Below the pieces are notes generated by a model that did no database searches, was not told where the DNA came from, and saw nothing but the letters and a program-made list of their open reading frames with translations. Position numbers and translations under genes: made by a program. Below, piece by piece: positions 24,509 through 38,249 of a DNA stretch of 64,000 nucleotides (the stretch's first letter is position 1; each line of letters opens with the position of its first letter). The DNA comes from Actinacidiphila cocklensis (GTDB lineage Bacteria; Actinomycetota; Actinomycetes; Streptomycetales; Streptomycetaceae), in assembly GCF_907177275.1 (NCBI RefSeq), contig NZ_CAJSLV010000063.1, forward strand, positions 1-64,000, given 5' to 3'.

Positions 24509-25669
24509 TCAGTCGGGAGGGAGGTGGCCGCGCAGGCGGCGGCGTTCGGCGGGGGGCGCCGGGGGCGGCGAGTCGGCCAGGTGGACCACCGGGTCCTCAG
24601 GGCCTTCGCGGCCGGCGACGACGGGGCGAGCTGAGCGCAGCGCCTTCGCCCGGTACTGCGCCGCGTCGGCAAGGCGGAAGAGCCGCCGGGCCGACCGCAC
24701 CGGCCCGATCTGATCGCCCGTGGAAGCCACACCGCAGGCGACCCCTTCCCCGACGTCCAGCTTGGCCGCCCGCATGCACAGCTCGCCCGCCGCCCGCACC
24801 ACCTCGTCCGCGGAGCTCCCGATCGCGACGATGCAGAACTCGTCACCGCCCAGCCGTGCCGCCAGGCTCCCCGGCAGCATGGCGCCGCACAGCGACAGGA
24901 GCGAGCCGAAGCGTTCGAGCAGCCGGTCGCCGACCGCGTGGCCGAGGCGGTCGTTGACCCGCTTGAGGCCGTTGAGGTCGCAGACCATGAGGCTGACGAC
25001 CGTACCGTCGGCCCGGTGCCGCTCCAGCGCCTCGTCGAGGCGCTGGTCGACGGCACGGCGGTTGCCCAGCCCGGTCAGCGGATCGGTGAACGCCAGCCGC
25101 TGGACCTCGGCGAGGCGTTCGGTCTGGGCGATACCGGACGCGATGACCGCGGCGAGCACGGTCGCGAAATCCGCGTCGGGCCGGGCGAACGGCGGCTCGC
25201 CGTGACTGCGGGCGACGTACACCTCGCCCCACGCCCGTCCGTGCAGGACGAGGGGTGCGACCACGCAACTGCCGCGCCCGCGGCGGCGCAGGGCCGCGGC
25301 CCGGCCCCAGCTGCTGCCGCCCGGCGACGCGCCCGTGCCCTCGGAGGTCTCGACCCAGGCGTGCGGCTCGCCGCCCCGCGCCCAGCTGCCGTGCAGGAAC
25401 TCGGCGATCTCGGGGAAGTCGTGCACGGAGTAGGACTCGTCGGCGGGTTCCGCCTCCTCGCCGGGTGCGAGGTCGCCGTCGTTGACCAGTACCCGCAGCC
25501 GTCCGGTCTCCCGCTCCCACGCGGACACCGCGGCGAAGGACCCGCCCATCGCCAGCCGTGTGCGGCGCGCGCCTTCCCGGGCCGCATCCTGCGGGGTCTG
25601 CGCGGTCGCCAGCACCTGCGCCAGCTCGACGACAGCCCTGAGCCGAAGGTCGGCCGTACCGTCCACCAT
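24509..25669 (-). CDS. GAF-GGDEF diguanylate cyclase
   Basis: The 386-residue soluble protein has a GAF-like sensor domain (about residues 10-180) and a GGDEF domain (about 190-350) with TDPLTGLGNRRAVDQ, DLNGLKRVNDRLGH and the intact active-site loop RLGGDEF. It should make cyclic di-GMP, which in Streptomyces binds BldD and controls development. No RxxD inhibitory site stands in the usual place five residues before GGDEF (sequence LPGSLAAR), so product inhibition may be weak. ATG 25669 abuts ggggag; GTG in the next codon is equally possible. From memory a similar gene neighbours hutH in S. coelicolor. Confidence 0.87.
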   Translation of the reverse strand: MVDGTADLRLRAVVELAQVLATAQTPQDAAREGARRTRLAMGGSFAAVSAWERETGRLRVLVNDGDLAPGEEAEPADESYSVHDFPEIAEFLHGSWARGGEPHAWVETSEGTGASPGGSSWGRAAALRRRGRGSCVVAPLVLHGRAWGEVYVARSHGEPPFARPDADFATVLAAVIASGIAQTERLAEVQRLAFTDPLTGLGNRRAVDQRLDEALERHRADGTVVSLMVCDLNGLKRVNDRLGHAVGDRLLERFGSLLSLCGAMLPGSLAARLGGDEFCIVAIGSSADEVVRAAGELCMRAAKLDVGEGVACGVASTGDQIGPVRSARRLFRLADAAQYRAKALRSARPVVAGREGPEDPVVHLADSPPPAPPAERRRLRGHLPPD

Positions 25670-25739
25670 CTCCCCAGGCTAGAGAGCCTTTGCCCCGGTA
25701 CGTACCCCTGCTACGCCGAACGGCCCCTGCCTGGGCGCT

Positions 25740-25858
25740 CCTGCGTGCACGCAGGCGCGAGCGGTGTCCCCCGGGTGATTGCCCCTCGCGGTGGGCTCGC
25801 ACCTTCCCGTGCATCGCGGCTGGTCGCGCAGCTCCGCCCGCAGGGGCACGGCAGGGGG
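25740..25858. repeat. Diverged intergenic repeat, copy D (reverse orientation)
   Basis: Contains gtgattgcccctcgcggtgggctcgca and ggctggtcgcgcagctccg, the reverse complement of the ccgcaaggggcaatcac and cgcgaccagcc modules of copies A-C. The hairpin core itself is missing. It sits between the enoyl-CoA hydratase end and the diguanylate cyclase start. Confidence 0.5.
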
Positions 25859-26659
25859 CTAGAGGCCAGGCCAGGCGGGAGGCCGCTTCGCGGCAAAAGC
25901 GGCGACGCCTTCCGCGCGGTCGGGGGAGAAGGCGACCGTGCGCCATGCCGCGTCCTCGACGTCGAGCCCGGACCTGAGGTCGAGCCCGTGCCCGAGCCGG
26001 AGCGCCCGCTTGGCCGCCCGCAACCCCACGGGAGAATTCGCCGCGATGCGCGCCGCCAGGTCGAGCGCCGCGCTGCGCGCGTCGGACTCCGCGGGGGCGA
26101 GCTGGTCGACGAGGCCGAGCTCGGCCGCCTCCGCGGCCGGCACCCTGCGGGCGGTGAAGACCAGCTCGGCGGCCCGCGCGGCACCGACGCGGCGCGGCAG
26201 CAGCTGCGTACCGCCGCCGCCGGGGATGACGCCGACCGAGACCTCGGGCAGCCCGACCACCGCCGAGTCGTCGGCGACGATCAGGTCGCAGGCGAGGGCC
26301 AGCTCGAAGCCGCCGCCCAGTGCGTAGCCGTGGACCGCGGCGATGGCCGGCATCGGCAGGTCGAGGACCCCGGTGTACGCGGCGCGGGCCACCGGCCGCT
26401 GCCGCCCCAGCTCGGCGTCGGTCAGCGAGTTGCGCTCCTTGAGGTCGGCGCCGACGCAGAAGGCCTTCGTGCTGGAGGAGCTGAGCACGGTGACGCTCAC
26501 CGTGCGGTCCGCCGCGAGATCGGTGCAGGCCGCCGCGATGGCCTCGGCCATCGCCGTCGACACGGCGTTCATGGCCGTGGGACGGTCGAGCACCAGCTCG
26601 GCCACGTACTCCCCGTGCCGCTCGACCCGCACGAGCCCTCCGTACCGCACCTCACCCAT
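25859..26659 (-). CDS. Enoyl-CoA hydratase/isomerase family protein
   Basis: The 266-residue crotonase-fold protein has the oxyanion-hole motif FCVGADLKER, AAVHGYALGGGFELALACD and LPEVSVGVIPGGGGTQLLPR, where the Glu of LPEV and the region around it supply catalytic residues of enoyl-CoA hydratases. It probably hydrates trans-2-enoyl-CoA in fatty acid or branched amino acid breakdown. It is not part of the adjacent NRPS unit, which ends 66 bp away in the same direction; co-transcription from the NRPS operon is possible. Confidence 0.85.
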   Translation of the reverse strand: MGEVRYGGLVRVERHGEYVAELVLDRPTAMNAVSTAMAEAIAAACTDLAADRTVSVTVLSSSSTKAFCVGADLKERNSLTDAELGRQRPVARAAYTGVLDLPMPAIAAVHGYALGGGFELALACDLIVADDSAVVGLPEVSVGVIPGGGGTQLLPRRVGAARAAELVFTARRVPAAEAAELGLVDQLAPAESDARSAALDLAARIAANSPVGLRAAKRALRLGHGLDLRSGLDVEDAAWRTVAFSPDRAEGVAAFAAKRPPAWPGL

Positions 26660-26725
26660 CGGACCGCCTCCCGGTTAACGACCGTGAACACGGCCATCCT
26701 CGCACGGCGGAACGACAGGCCCGCC

Positions 26726-32160
<5,435 letters not shown>

Positions 32161-32161
<1 letters not shown>

Positions 32162-33222
32162 CAGGCGAGCCCTTCCATGGAGTTCTTCAGTGCGTGCAGG
32201 AACAGCGCGGCGTCCCGCCCGTTGATCAGCCGGTGGTCGTAGGCGAGCCCGATGTTGGCGGGCGAACCGTCGGCGGGCGAGGTGACCGCGAGCGCGCAGA
32301 CGGTGCCGGGGAAGACGAAGGGGACGGCCAGCACCACGTCCCCGTCGGTGTGCAGGGTGATGACGAAGTTGGCGCCGCCGAGGTCGCTCTCCCGGAAGGT
32401 GCCGCTGGTCGCGGCGATCCGGTAGGCCATCATCCGGGTGGCGATCTCGGCGGTCGTCAGGGCTCTGGGGTCGCGGACGCACGGCACGTAGAGGCCCTCG
32501 CCGAGGTCGACGGTCACGCCGATGTGCGGGGCGTCGGCGAGCGTCGCGGTGCTGCCGTCGATGGCGGCGAAGAAGCGCGGGAAGCCGGCGTGCAGCGCGG
32601 CGACCTGCTGCACGAACAGCTCGGCGAGGCCGACCGGCCTGCGGACGGCCCTGGTCAGCCGGACCGCGTGCGCGCGTGCCGGGCCGAGGTCCATGCGCAC
32701 CACGGTGTAGGCGGCCGGGATGGTCCGGTGCGAGATCTCCACGGCCCGGGCGACGCCCTGCTGGACGCGGGTCAGCGGGACACCGGCGGGCGCGTCCGCG
32801 GCGGGCGCGGCTGCGGGCCGCAGTGCCTCGACGTCCTCGCGGCGCACGACCGCCAGGCCGAGTGCTGCGATCTGCTGTGCGGTGACGCCGAGTTCGTCGG
32901 CGAGGGCCTGTGCGGGCCGGGTGACCAGCGGGCCGCCGGCGGGCTGCGCGGCGGCCGCGGGCGGCGCCTCGGCGGTACGGGCCGGTGCCGCGCCGTCGCG
33001 CACGTCGGCGATGGGCCGGCCCGGGCGGCAGCGGGCACCGGCCGCGACGAGGTGGTGCAGCGTGCCGGACTCCGCCGCCTCCAGCTCCTCGGTCGCCTTG
33101 GAGGTTTCCACCACCGCGACCGGGTCCCCGGCGCCGACCGGCTCGCCGTCCCCGACCAGCCAGTCGGTCAGGACGTAGTCGGTGTCGTTGCTGTTCAGCT
33201 TGGGCACCAGCAGCTCAGCCAC
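32161..33222 (-). CDS. 2-oxo acid dehydrogenase E2-like lipoyl acyltransferase
   Basis: The 353-residue protein has an N-terminal lipoyl domain with ETSKATEE (Lys42 lipoylation site), an alanine/proline-rich linker, an E3/E1-binding-like segment (TRPAQALADELGVTAQQIAALG, about 100-122) and a CAT-like acyltransferase domain (about 145-350) with the active-site motif DHRLINGR: His330 is present but the usual Asp of HRxxDG is Asn334. In housekeeping complexes it moves an acyl group from lipoamide to CoA; here, next to E1 genes and NRPS genes, the acceptor could be a carrier protein. It overlaps E1 beta by 8 bp. No E3 gene is in the cluster. Confidence 0.85.
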
Positions 33223-34183
33223 GGAGCTTCTCCCGGATCGTGCGGTGGACGTCGCGGGCGCTGACCAGCACCTCGCGCTCCAGGTGGGCGGCGGTGGGGA
33301 TGACCGAGTCCGCCGAGTGGACGAGCGTGACCGGGCCGTCGAGCCGCGCCCAGTGCCGCTGGTGGACGACGTGCGCGACCTCCGCGCCCCAGGTGCCGCC
33401 CGCGGTGCCCTCCTCGACCACGAAGACCTGCCGCACGTCGGGCAGTTCGAGCTCGACGGGGTAGATGCGGGAGGGCACCAGCAGGGTGCAGACGATCTCC
33501 TCCTCGACCAGCAGCGAGCGCATCGCGTCCAGTACCCGGTGCGCGACCCCGCCGCCCGCGACGACCACGCAGTCCGGCCGCACTCCCGGCAGCGACACCT
33601 CGGCGGTGCCCCCGTCCGCCCGCAGCGCGAACGGCGGCTCGACCTCGTACATCGGCCGGGTGTAGAGCACCTTGTCCTCGAACAGGACGCAGGGCTCGGC
33701 GCGTTCGAGCATCTCGGCGAGGACGTCGGCGTGGTCGCGGAAGGGCGACGCCTCGTACAGCGCGAGCCCGGGGACGCCGACGAAGTGCTTCTGCAGGCTC
33801 TGACTGTGCGTGGGGCCGTAGCCGCGGCCGCCGCCGACCGGGCAGCGGACGACCATCCGCATCGGCAGCCGCTCGCCGTACATCGTCACGGACTTGGCGG
33901 CGAAGTTGACCAGCTGGTCGAAGGCCAGCGCGGTGAAGTCGCCGAACATCATCTCGACGATCGCGCTGTCGCCGGCCAGGGCGAGGCCGGCGGCGACACC
34001 GGTGATCGCGTTCTCGCTGATCGGGGTGGACAGCACCCGCCCGGGGAAGCGCTCCGAGAGCCCGCGGGTGATCTTGAAGGCGCCGCCGTAGGGGTCCACG
34101 ACGTCCTCGCCCAGCAGGTACAGGCCGGGCTCGCGCTCCATCAGGCCGTGCAGCGCCGCGTTGAGGTTCTCCGCGACCCTCAT
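33215..34183 (-). CDS. 2-oxo acid dehydrogenase E1 beta-like subunit
   Basis: The 322-residue protein matches the pyrimidine-binding half of a transketolase-fold dehydrogenase: LGEDVVDPYGGAFKITRGL with the Glu of the first motif near the TPP site, TPISENAITGVAAGLAL, RCPVGGGRGYGPTHSQSLQ and the C-terminal VVEEGTAGGTWGAEV. E1 beta works as an alpha2-beta2 tetramer with E1 alpha to decarboxylate a 2-oxo acid, or in natural-product variants to cleave a ketose phosphate, and acylate lipoamide on E2. ATG overlaps the E1 alpha stop (ATGA). The substrate cannot be told from sequence. Confidence 0.87.
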   Translation of the reverse strand: MRVAENLNAALHGLMEREPGLYLLGEDVVDPYGGAFKITRGLSERFPGRVLSTPISENAITGVAAGLALAGDSAIVEMMFGDFTALAFDQLVNFAAKSVTMYGERLPMRMVVRCPVGGGRGYGPTHSQSLQKHFVGVPGLALYEASPFRDHADVLAEMLERAEPCVLFEDKVLYTRPMYEVEPPFALRADGGTAEVSLPGVRPDCVVVAGGGVAHRVLDAMRSLLVEEEIVCTLLVPSRIYPVELELPDVRQVFVVEEGTAGGTWGAEVAHVVHQRHWARLDGPVTLVHSADSVIPTAAHLEREVLVSARDVHRTIREKLRG

Positions 34184-35115
34184 GACGGCTCCCTCGCGAC
34201 GACGTCAGCGGCCACGGCGTCGATGTGCGCCCGGGCCGCCGCGTCCAGCCGGGCGAACCGCTCGGGGTCGGCTGCGGCGTATCGCGGGTACCAGTCGGCC
34301 GCGCGCGCCTCGGCGATGTCCTGGGCGCTGCGGGTGTCGTCGCCCTTGCTGTGCGGGCCGAGCCGGTGCGTGGCGAACTCCACGACCAGCGGCCGCCCTT
34401 CGCGGACCGCGCGGACCGCGGGGTCCAACTGGCGGCGGATCGCGGTGACGTCGACGGTGTCGACGCGGCGGTGCTCGATGTCGAAGGCCGCGGCCCTGCC
34501 GGCGATGCTGCCCGCCATGTTCGCGGCCAGCGGGGTGGACTGGGCGATGCCGTTGTTCTCCACGACGACCAGCAGCGGCAGGTCCCACAGCGAGGCGATG
34601 TTCAGCGCCTCGTAGACCGCGCCCTCGCCGAAGGTCCCGTCGCCGACGTAGACGCAGGCCAGCGCGCCGGGTTCGGTGCGCTTCAGGTGCAGGGCGACGC
34701 CGCAGGCCACCGGCAGGCTCTCGCCCTGGACGCCGGTCGACAGGTAGCGGTCCCGCCGGATGTGCTGGCTGCCGCCCACCCCGCCGCAGACGGCTCCGCT
34801 GCGGCCCATGATCTCCGCGAGCAGGCCCTCGGGGTCGCGGTGCCTGGCCAGGTAGTGGCCGTGCCCGCGGTGGTTGCTGAACACGTGGTCGCCCGGAGCC
34901 AGCAGCCCTTCGAGCGCCACGGGCACGTACTCCTGGCCGAGGCAGGTGTGGGTGGTGCCGTTGAGCATGCCGCGGTCGAACAGGTCGAGCAGCGTGGACT
35001 CGAAGGCGCGGATGGTCAGCATCAGCGACAGGTCCTGGTCGGACAGGCCGGTGAGCGGGGACTTCGCCGGGGCGTCGCCATGGGAGCGCTCCCGGAGCGG
35101 GGCGGGGGCGCTCAC
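34180..35115 (-). CDS. 2-oxo acid dehydrogenase E1 alpha-like subunit
   Basis: The 311-residue protein has the thiamine diphosphate motif GDGTFGEGAVYEALNIASLW...ENN, the RGHGHYLARHRD and GGVGGSQH regions of E1 alpha, and the phosphorylation-loop-like HSKGDDTR. It is most like the acetoin/pyruvate dehydrogenase group (short alpha subunit, separate beta). Together with E1 beta and E2 it could generate an acyl or hydroxyacyl unit for the assembly line. Its GTG start overlaps the stop of the C-T gene (GTGA), which ties it firmly to the NRPS unit rather than to primary metabolism. Confidence 0.87.
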   Translation of the reverse strand: MSAPAPLRERSHGDAPAKSPLTGLSDQDLSLMLTIRAFESTLLDLFDRGMLNGTTHTCLGQEYVPVALEGLLAPGDHVFSNHRGHGHYLARHRDPEGLLAEIMGRSGAVCGGVGGSQHIRRDRYLSTGVQGESLPVACGVALHLKRTEPGALACVYVGDGTFGEGAVYEALNIASLWDLPLLVVVENNGIAQSTPLAANMAGSIAGRAAAFDIEHRRVDTVDVTAIRRQLDPAVRAVREGRPLVVEFATHRLGPHSKGDDTRSAQDIAEARAADWYPRYAAADPERFARLDAAARAHIDAVAADVVAREPS

Positions 35116-36554
35116 CGCCGGACCACGGCGACCACGCCGGCGATCGTGGAGTTGTCGAAGAAGTCGTCCAGGCCGATCTCCACGCCGAGTTGCTGCTGCA
35201 TCCTGGCGATGATCTGGGTGATGGTCAGCGAGTGGCCGCCCAGGTCGAAGATGTCCTCGTGCGGGCCGATCGGCGAGCGCTCAAGGACCTGCTCCCAGAT
35301 CTCCCTGACCTGCGCGACCAGCGGGTCGCCCGCGTCGGCCGGCGCCGCCGGGGCCTGCGGCTCGGCCACCGTCGCGGGAAGCGCCGGTGCGAAGTCCACC
35401 AGCTCGCCCAGCGGCCGCTGCGGGTCGGCGGCGACCGCCGCGAGCAGCCCGGCCAGGTCTGCGGCGAAGCGCCCGGCGTCGGGCAGCTCCAGCGGGTCGT
35501 GGCGCAGGCTCGCGACCGCGCCCGACGGCCCGTGCGCGACCTGGAGTTGCAGCGCGCCCCGCACGCTGCCGTTGGCGGCCAGCCACTGCACCTCGCCCAG
35601 CGGGCTCGCGGTGCCCGGCAGCCGCCGGTAGCTGATCGACACCGGGGCGAGCGCGGCGTGCGGCCGCAGCCCGGGCACCGCGCGGGCCAGTGGCACCTCC
35701 CGGTAGCGGTAGATCCCGCGCAGCTCGGCGCGTACGTCCGCAGCGAACCGCGCGAACGGCGTGTCCGCCGACGGCCGGGAGAACAGCGGGAGTTCGTTGA
35801 CGTACGGGCCGACGTGGCCGGCCTCCCGCTCGGTGCGGGTCGACAGGTCCAGGGCGGTGGCCACCTCGGCGTTGCCGTACGAGGCGAGCAGCACGTGCAC
35901 GGCCGCGACCAGCACCTCGAACTGCGTCACCGCGTCCCACCGGGGTATCTCCAGCGGGAACCGGCTGGCCTCGGCCGCCGCGGCCCGGCGGGACCGCAGC
36001 GAGCCGCCGGGCACCGCCGTGGCGTCCGGCTCGTGCCAGCGCCCGGCCCAGAAGGCGGTGGCCTCCGGCAGCAGCGCCTCCACCCGCTCGCGCTGCGCAG
36101 CGGACCGCCCGGCGTGGTCGGAGTGCTCCAACTCGGCCGGTGTGCTGCCCTCGTAGTAAGCGGCCAGGTCGGCGACCAGCAGGTCCTTGGACTGGCCGTC
36201 GAAGACCAGGTGGTGCGCGACGACGACCAGGGTCTCGTCGCCGACCAGCGCGAACCGCACCAGCGGGCCGCGGGCCAGGTCGAACGGCCGGGTGACGGCC
36301 TCCTCGACCGAGCCGGCCTCCTCCAGCCCGGGCAGCTCGGCCGCCGGCACCAGCACCGGGTCGCCGTCGCCGTCCCGCAGCGCGCAGCCGAGCAACGGGT
36401 GCCGTTCGACGACCGCCCGGCAGGCCTTGGCCAGGGCGCCGCGGTCCGGGGCCGCGTCGAGGGTCACCACGATCGGCATGTGGTAAGCGGTGCCGGCGCC
36501 CGTCCGCGCGGCGATCCACATTCCATGCTGGGTGTAGGAGAGCTGGCTGTTCAT
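35112..36554 (-). CDS. Free-standing NRPS condensation-carrier protein (C-T)
   Basis: The 480-residue protein starts with a condensation domain (about 1-380) with intact HHLVFDG at 114-120, followed by an alanine/proline linker and a carrier domain with DLGGHSL (Ser near residue 441). There is no adenylation domain, so the carrier must be charged in trans, most simply by the ligase encoded immediately upstream; ATG overlaps the ligase stop (ATGA). The C domain would join an upstream acyl donor to that residue. Start fixed by the overlap and by MNSQLSYTQHGMW, the normal C1 motif region. Confidence 0.87.
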   Translation of the reverse strand: MNSQLSYTQHGMWIAARTGAGTAYHMPIVVTLDAAPDRGALAKACRAVVERHPLLGCALRDGDGDPVLVPAAELPGLEEAGSVEEAVTRPFDLARGPLVRFALVGDETLVVVAHHLVFDGQSKDLLVADLAAYYEGSTPAELEHSDHAGRSAAQRERVEALLPEATAFWAGRWHEPDATAVPGGSLRSRRAAAAEASRFPLEIPRWDAVTQFEVLVAAVHVLLASYGNAEVATALDLSTRTEREAGHVGPYVNELPLFSRPSADTPFARFAADVRAELRGIYRYREVPLARAVPGLRPHAALAPVSISYRRLPGTASPLGEVQWLAANGSVRGALQLQVAHGPSGAVASLRHDPLELPDAGRFAADLAGLLAAVAADPQRPLGELVDFAPALPATVAEPQAPAAPADAGDPLVAQVREIWEQVLERSPIGPHEDIFDLGGHSLTITQIIARMQQQLGVEIGLDDFFDNSTIAGVVAVVRR

Positions 36555-37945
36555 CGGACGACCTCTCGGAGCGCGCGTTTGTCCACCTTGCCGCCCTGGT
36601 TGCGGGGCAGGGCGTCGAGCGTGATCAGGTGCTGCGGCAGTTCGTGGGGGGCCAGCCGGGATCTGAGGAAGGCCCGCAGGTCCGTGTGGTCGACGCTGCC
36701 GACGACGGCGACCGCGACCGCCTTGCCGAGCGCGGGGTGCGGCACCCCGAAGGCCGCGGCCTCGACCACGCCGGGGTGCTCGTAGACCGCCTCCTCGACG
36801 TGCAGCGTCGAGACCTTGTGCGCACCGGACTTGACGACGTCGCTCTCCCGGTCGACCAGGTAGAGGTAGCCGTCCTCGTCGACGTAGCCCAGGTCGCCCA
36901 TCCGCACCCAGCCGCCGCGGAAGACGCCCTCGGAGGCGGCCGCGTCGCCGTAGTAGCTGCGCGACGCGGTGGGCGAGCGCATCCACACCTCGCCGGTGGC
37001 GCGGGCGGGCAGCGGATCGCCGTCCGCGGTGGCGACCTTGACGGCGCCGCCGGACGCGGGGCGGCCGACGCTCGACGGGCGCTCGGGGTCGTAGAGCATC
37101 ACGGTCTGCGCCGGTGCCGCCTCGGTGGAGGTGTAGTAGTTGGCGATCGTCGCCCGCGGGAAGGCCGCGGTCAGCTCGGCGGCGACCTTGCCGGGCAGCG
37201 GGGCCGCGGCCGAGCCGAGCAGCAGCACGCTGGACAGGTCCGACTTCAGGTGCGCCCCGGCGGCGAGCAGTTCGATCGCCATGGTGGGGACCAGGAAGAC
37301 GGTGCCGACCCGGTGCTCCTCGATCATCCGGGCGAAGCGACCGGGGGTGAAGTGGCCCAGGGTCAGCACGGCAGGGTGGGCGCCGACCGCGTTGGCCAGC
37401 ATCCACTGCCCGGCGTTGGTGCCGATCGGGAAGGCGTGCGCGAGGGTGTGGGAGTGGGCGAAGGGCCTGCGCCGGCCGCCCCAGCCGTAGCCGAGGTTCG
37501 CGTGGGTCGCGGCAACTCCCTTGGGGCGCCCGGTGGTTCCCGAGGTGTAGAGGATCTGCGCCAGGTCGCCGGGCTCCGGCAGCCCGACCGGGCCTTCGGC
37601 GGTGGGCAGAGCGCCGGCCCGCAGCACCAGCGAGGCGCCGCAGTGCGCGAGCATCGCGTCGAGGTCGGTGCTGCTCAGCCGGTCGGAGAGCGGCACCGCG
37701 ACGGCCCCGGCCTTCAGGACGCCGAAGAAGGCGACGGCGTACTCCAGCCAGTCGGGGCTGCCGAAGACCAGCCCGACCCGGTCCCCCGGCGCGACCCCGC
37801 GCCGCAGCAGACCCGCCGCCACCGCATCGGAGCGGCGCCACCAGTTTCGGAAAGTCAGTGCACCGGACCCCGCAACTTTTAGGGCGTCACGGTCGGGTTC
37901 TGCGGTCGCGCGCGCCCGCAACAATTCGGACAGGGTCGTGCTCAC
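36551..37945 (-). CDS. Stand-alone acyl/amino acid adenylating ligase (ANL family)
   Basis: The 464-residue protein is an adenylate-forming enzyme: P-loop YTSGTTGRPKG (133-143), YYTSTEAAP (A5-like), GDLGYVDEDGYLYLVDRESDVVKSG-type hinge region and catalytic lysine in GGKVDKRAL (Lys453). It is shorter than typical A domains and lacks the amino-acid-binding FDxSxxE motif, instead having AFPIGTNAGQW, so an aryl, fatty or other carboxylic acid is as likely as an amino acid. It is the first gene of the leftward unit; GTG 37945 has gggggaa upstream. Its natural partner is the carrier of the coupled C-T protein. Confidence 0.82.
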   Translation of the reverse strand: MSTTLSELLRARATAEPDRDALKVAGSGALTFRNWWRRSDAVAAGLLRRGVAPGDRVGLVFGSPDWLEYAVAFFGVLKAGAVAVPLSDRLSSTDLDAMLAHCGASLVLRAGALPTAEGPVGLPEPGDLAQILYTSGTTGRPKGVAATHANLGYGWGGRRRPFAHSHTLAHAFPIGTNAGQWMLANAVGAHPAVLTLGHFTPGRFARMIEEHRVGTVFLVPTMAIELLAAGAHLKSDLSSVLLLGSAAAPLPGKVAAELTAAFPRATIANYYTSTEAAPAQTVMLYDPERPSSVGRPASGGAVKVATADGDPLPARATGEVWMRSPTASRSYYGDAAASEGVFRGGWVRMGDLGYVDEDGYLYLVDRESDVVKSGAHKVSTLHVEEAVYEHPGVVEAAAFGVPHPALGKAVAVAVVGSVDHTDLRAFLRSRLAPHELPQHLITLDALPRNQGGKVDKRALREVVR

Positions 37946-38249
37946 GTGCTGTTCCCCCTGGTACGCACCGGCCTGCCACCGGCAAAGTGAAGGAATCGGC
38001 TCCGTCTGAAGGCGAGCAAACCCCCTACAACAGCTCATTGACTGAGCGCGCTCACCCTGGCATTGTCGCCCAGAGCCGTCAACCCTTTCGAATGTGTCGG
38101 CCTGATTTACGAAATCGAAAGTTCCGATTTCCCCGGCCACGATCCCCCGGCCGCAGCAGATCCCTCCCTGACGCCGACCGCGCCGGAGCCGGATCCGCCA
38201 CCCCGCACGCCGTACCCCGGACACGCCAGCACAGCACGTGGAGACACCT
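37946..38249. promoter_or_regulatory. Divergent promoter region of the NRPS cluster
   Basis: The 304-bp gap is AT-rich for this genome and separates the two operons. It has a perfect 12-bp palindrome tgagcgcgctca (38043-38054), overlapping a TTGACT (38038-38043) that could be a -35 for the rightward operon, and a 21-bp dyad with arms gaaatcg (38111-38117) and cgatttc (38125-38131). Both look like binding sites for dimeric regulators. No regulator gene is inside the cluster, so control would come from elsewhere. Confidence 0.5.
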
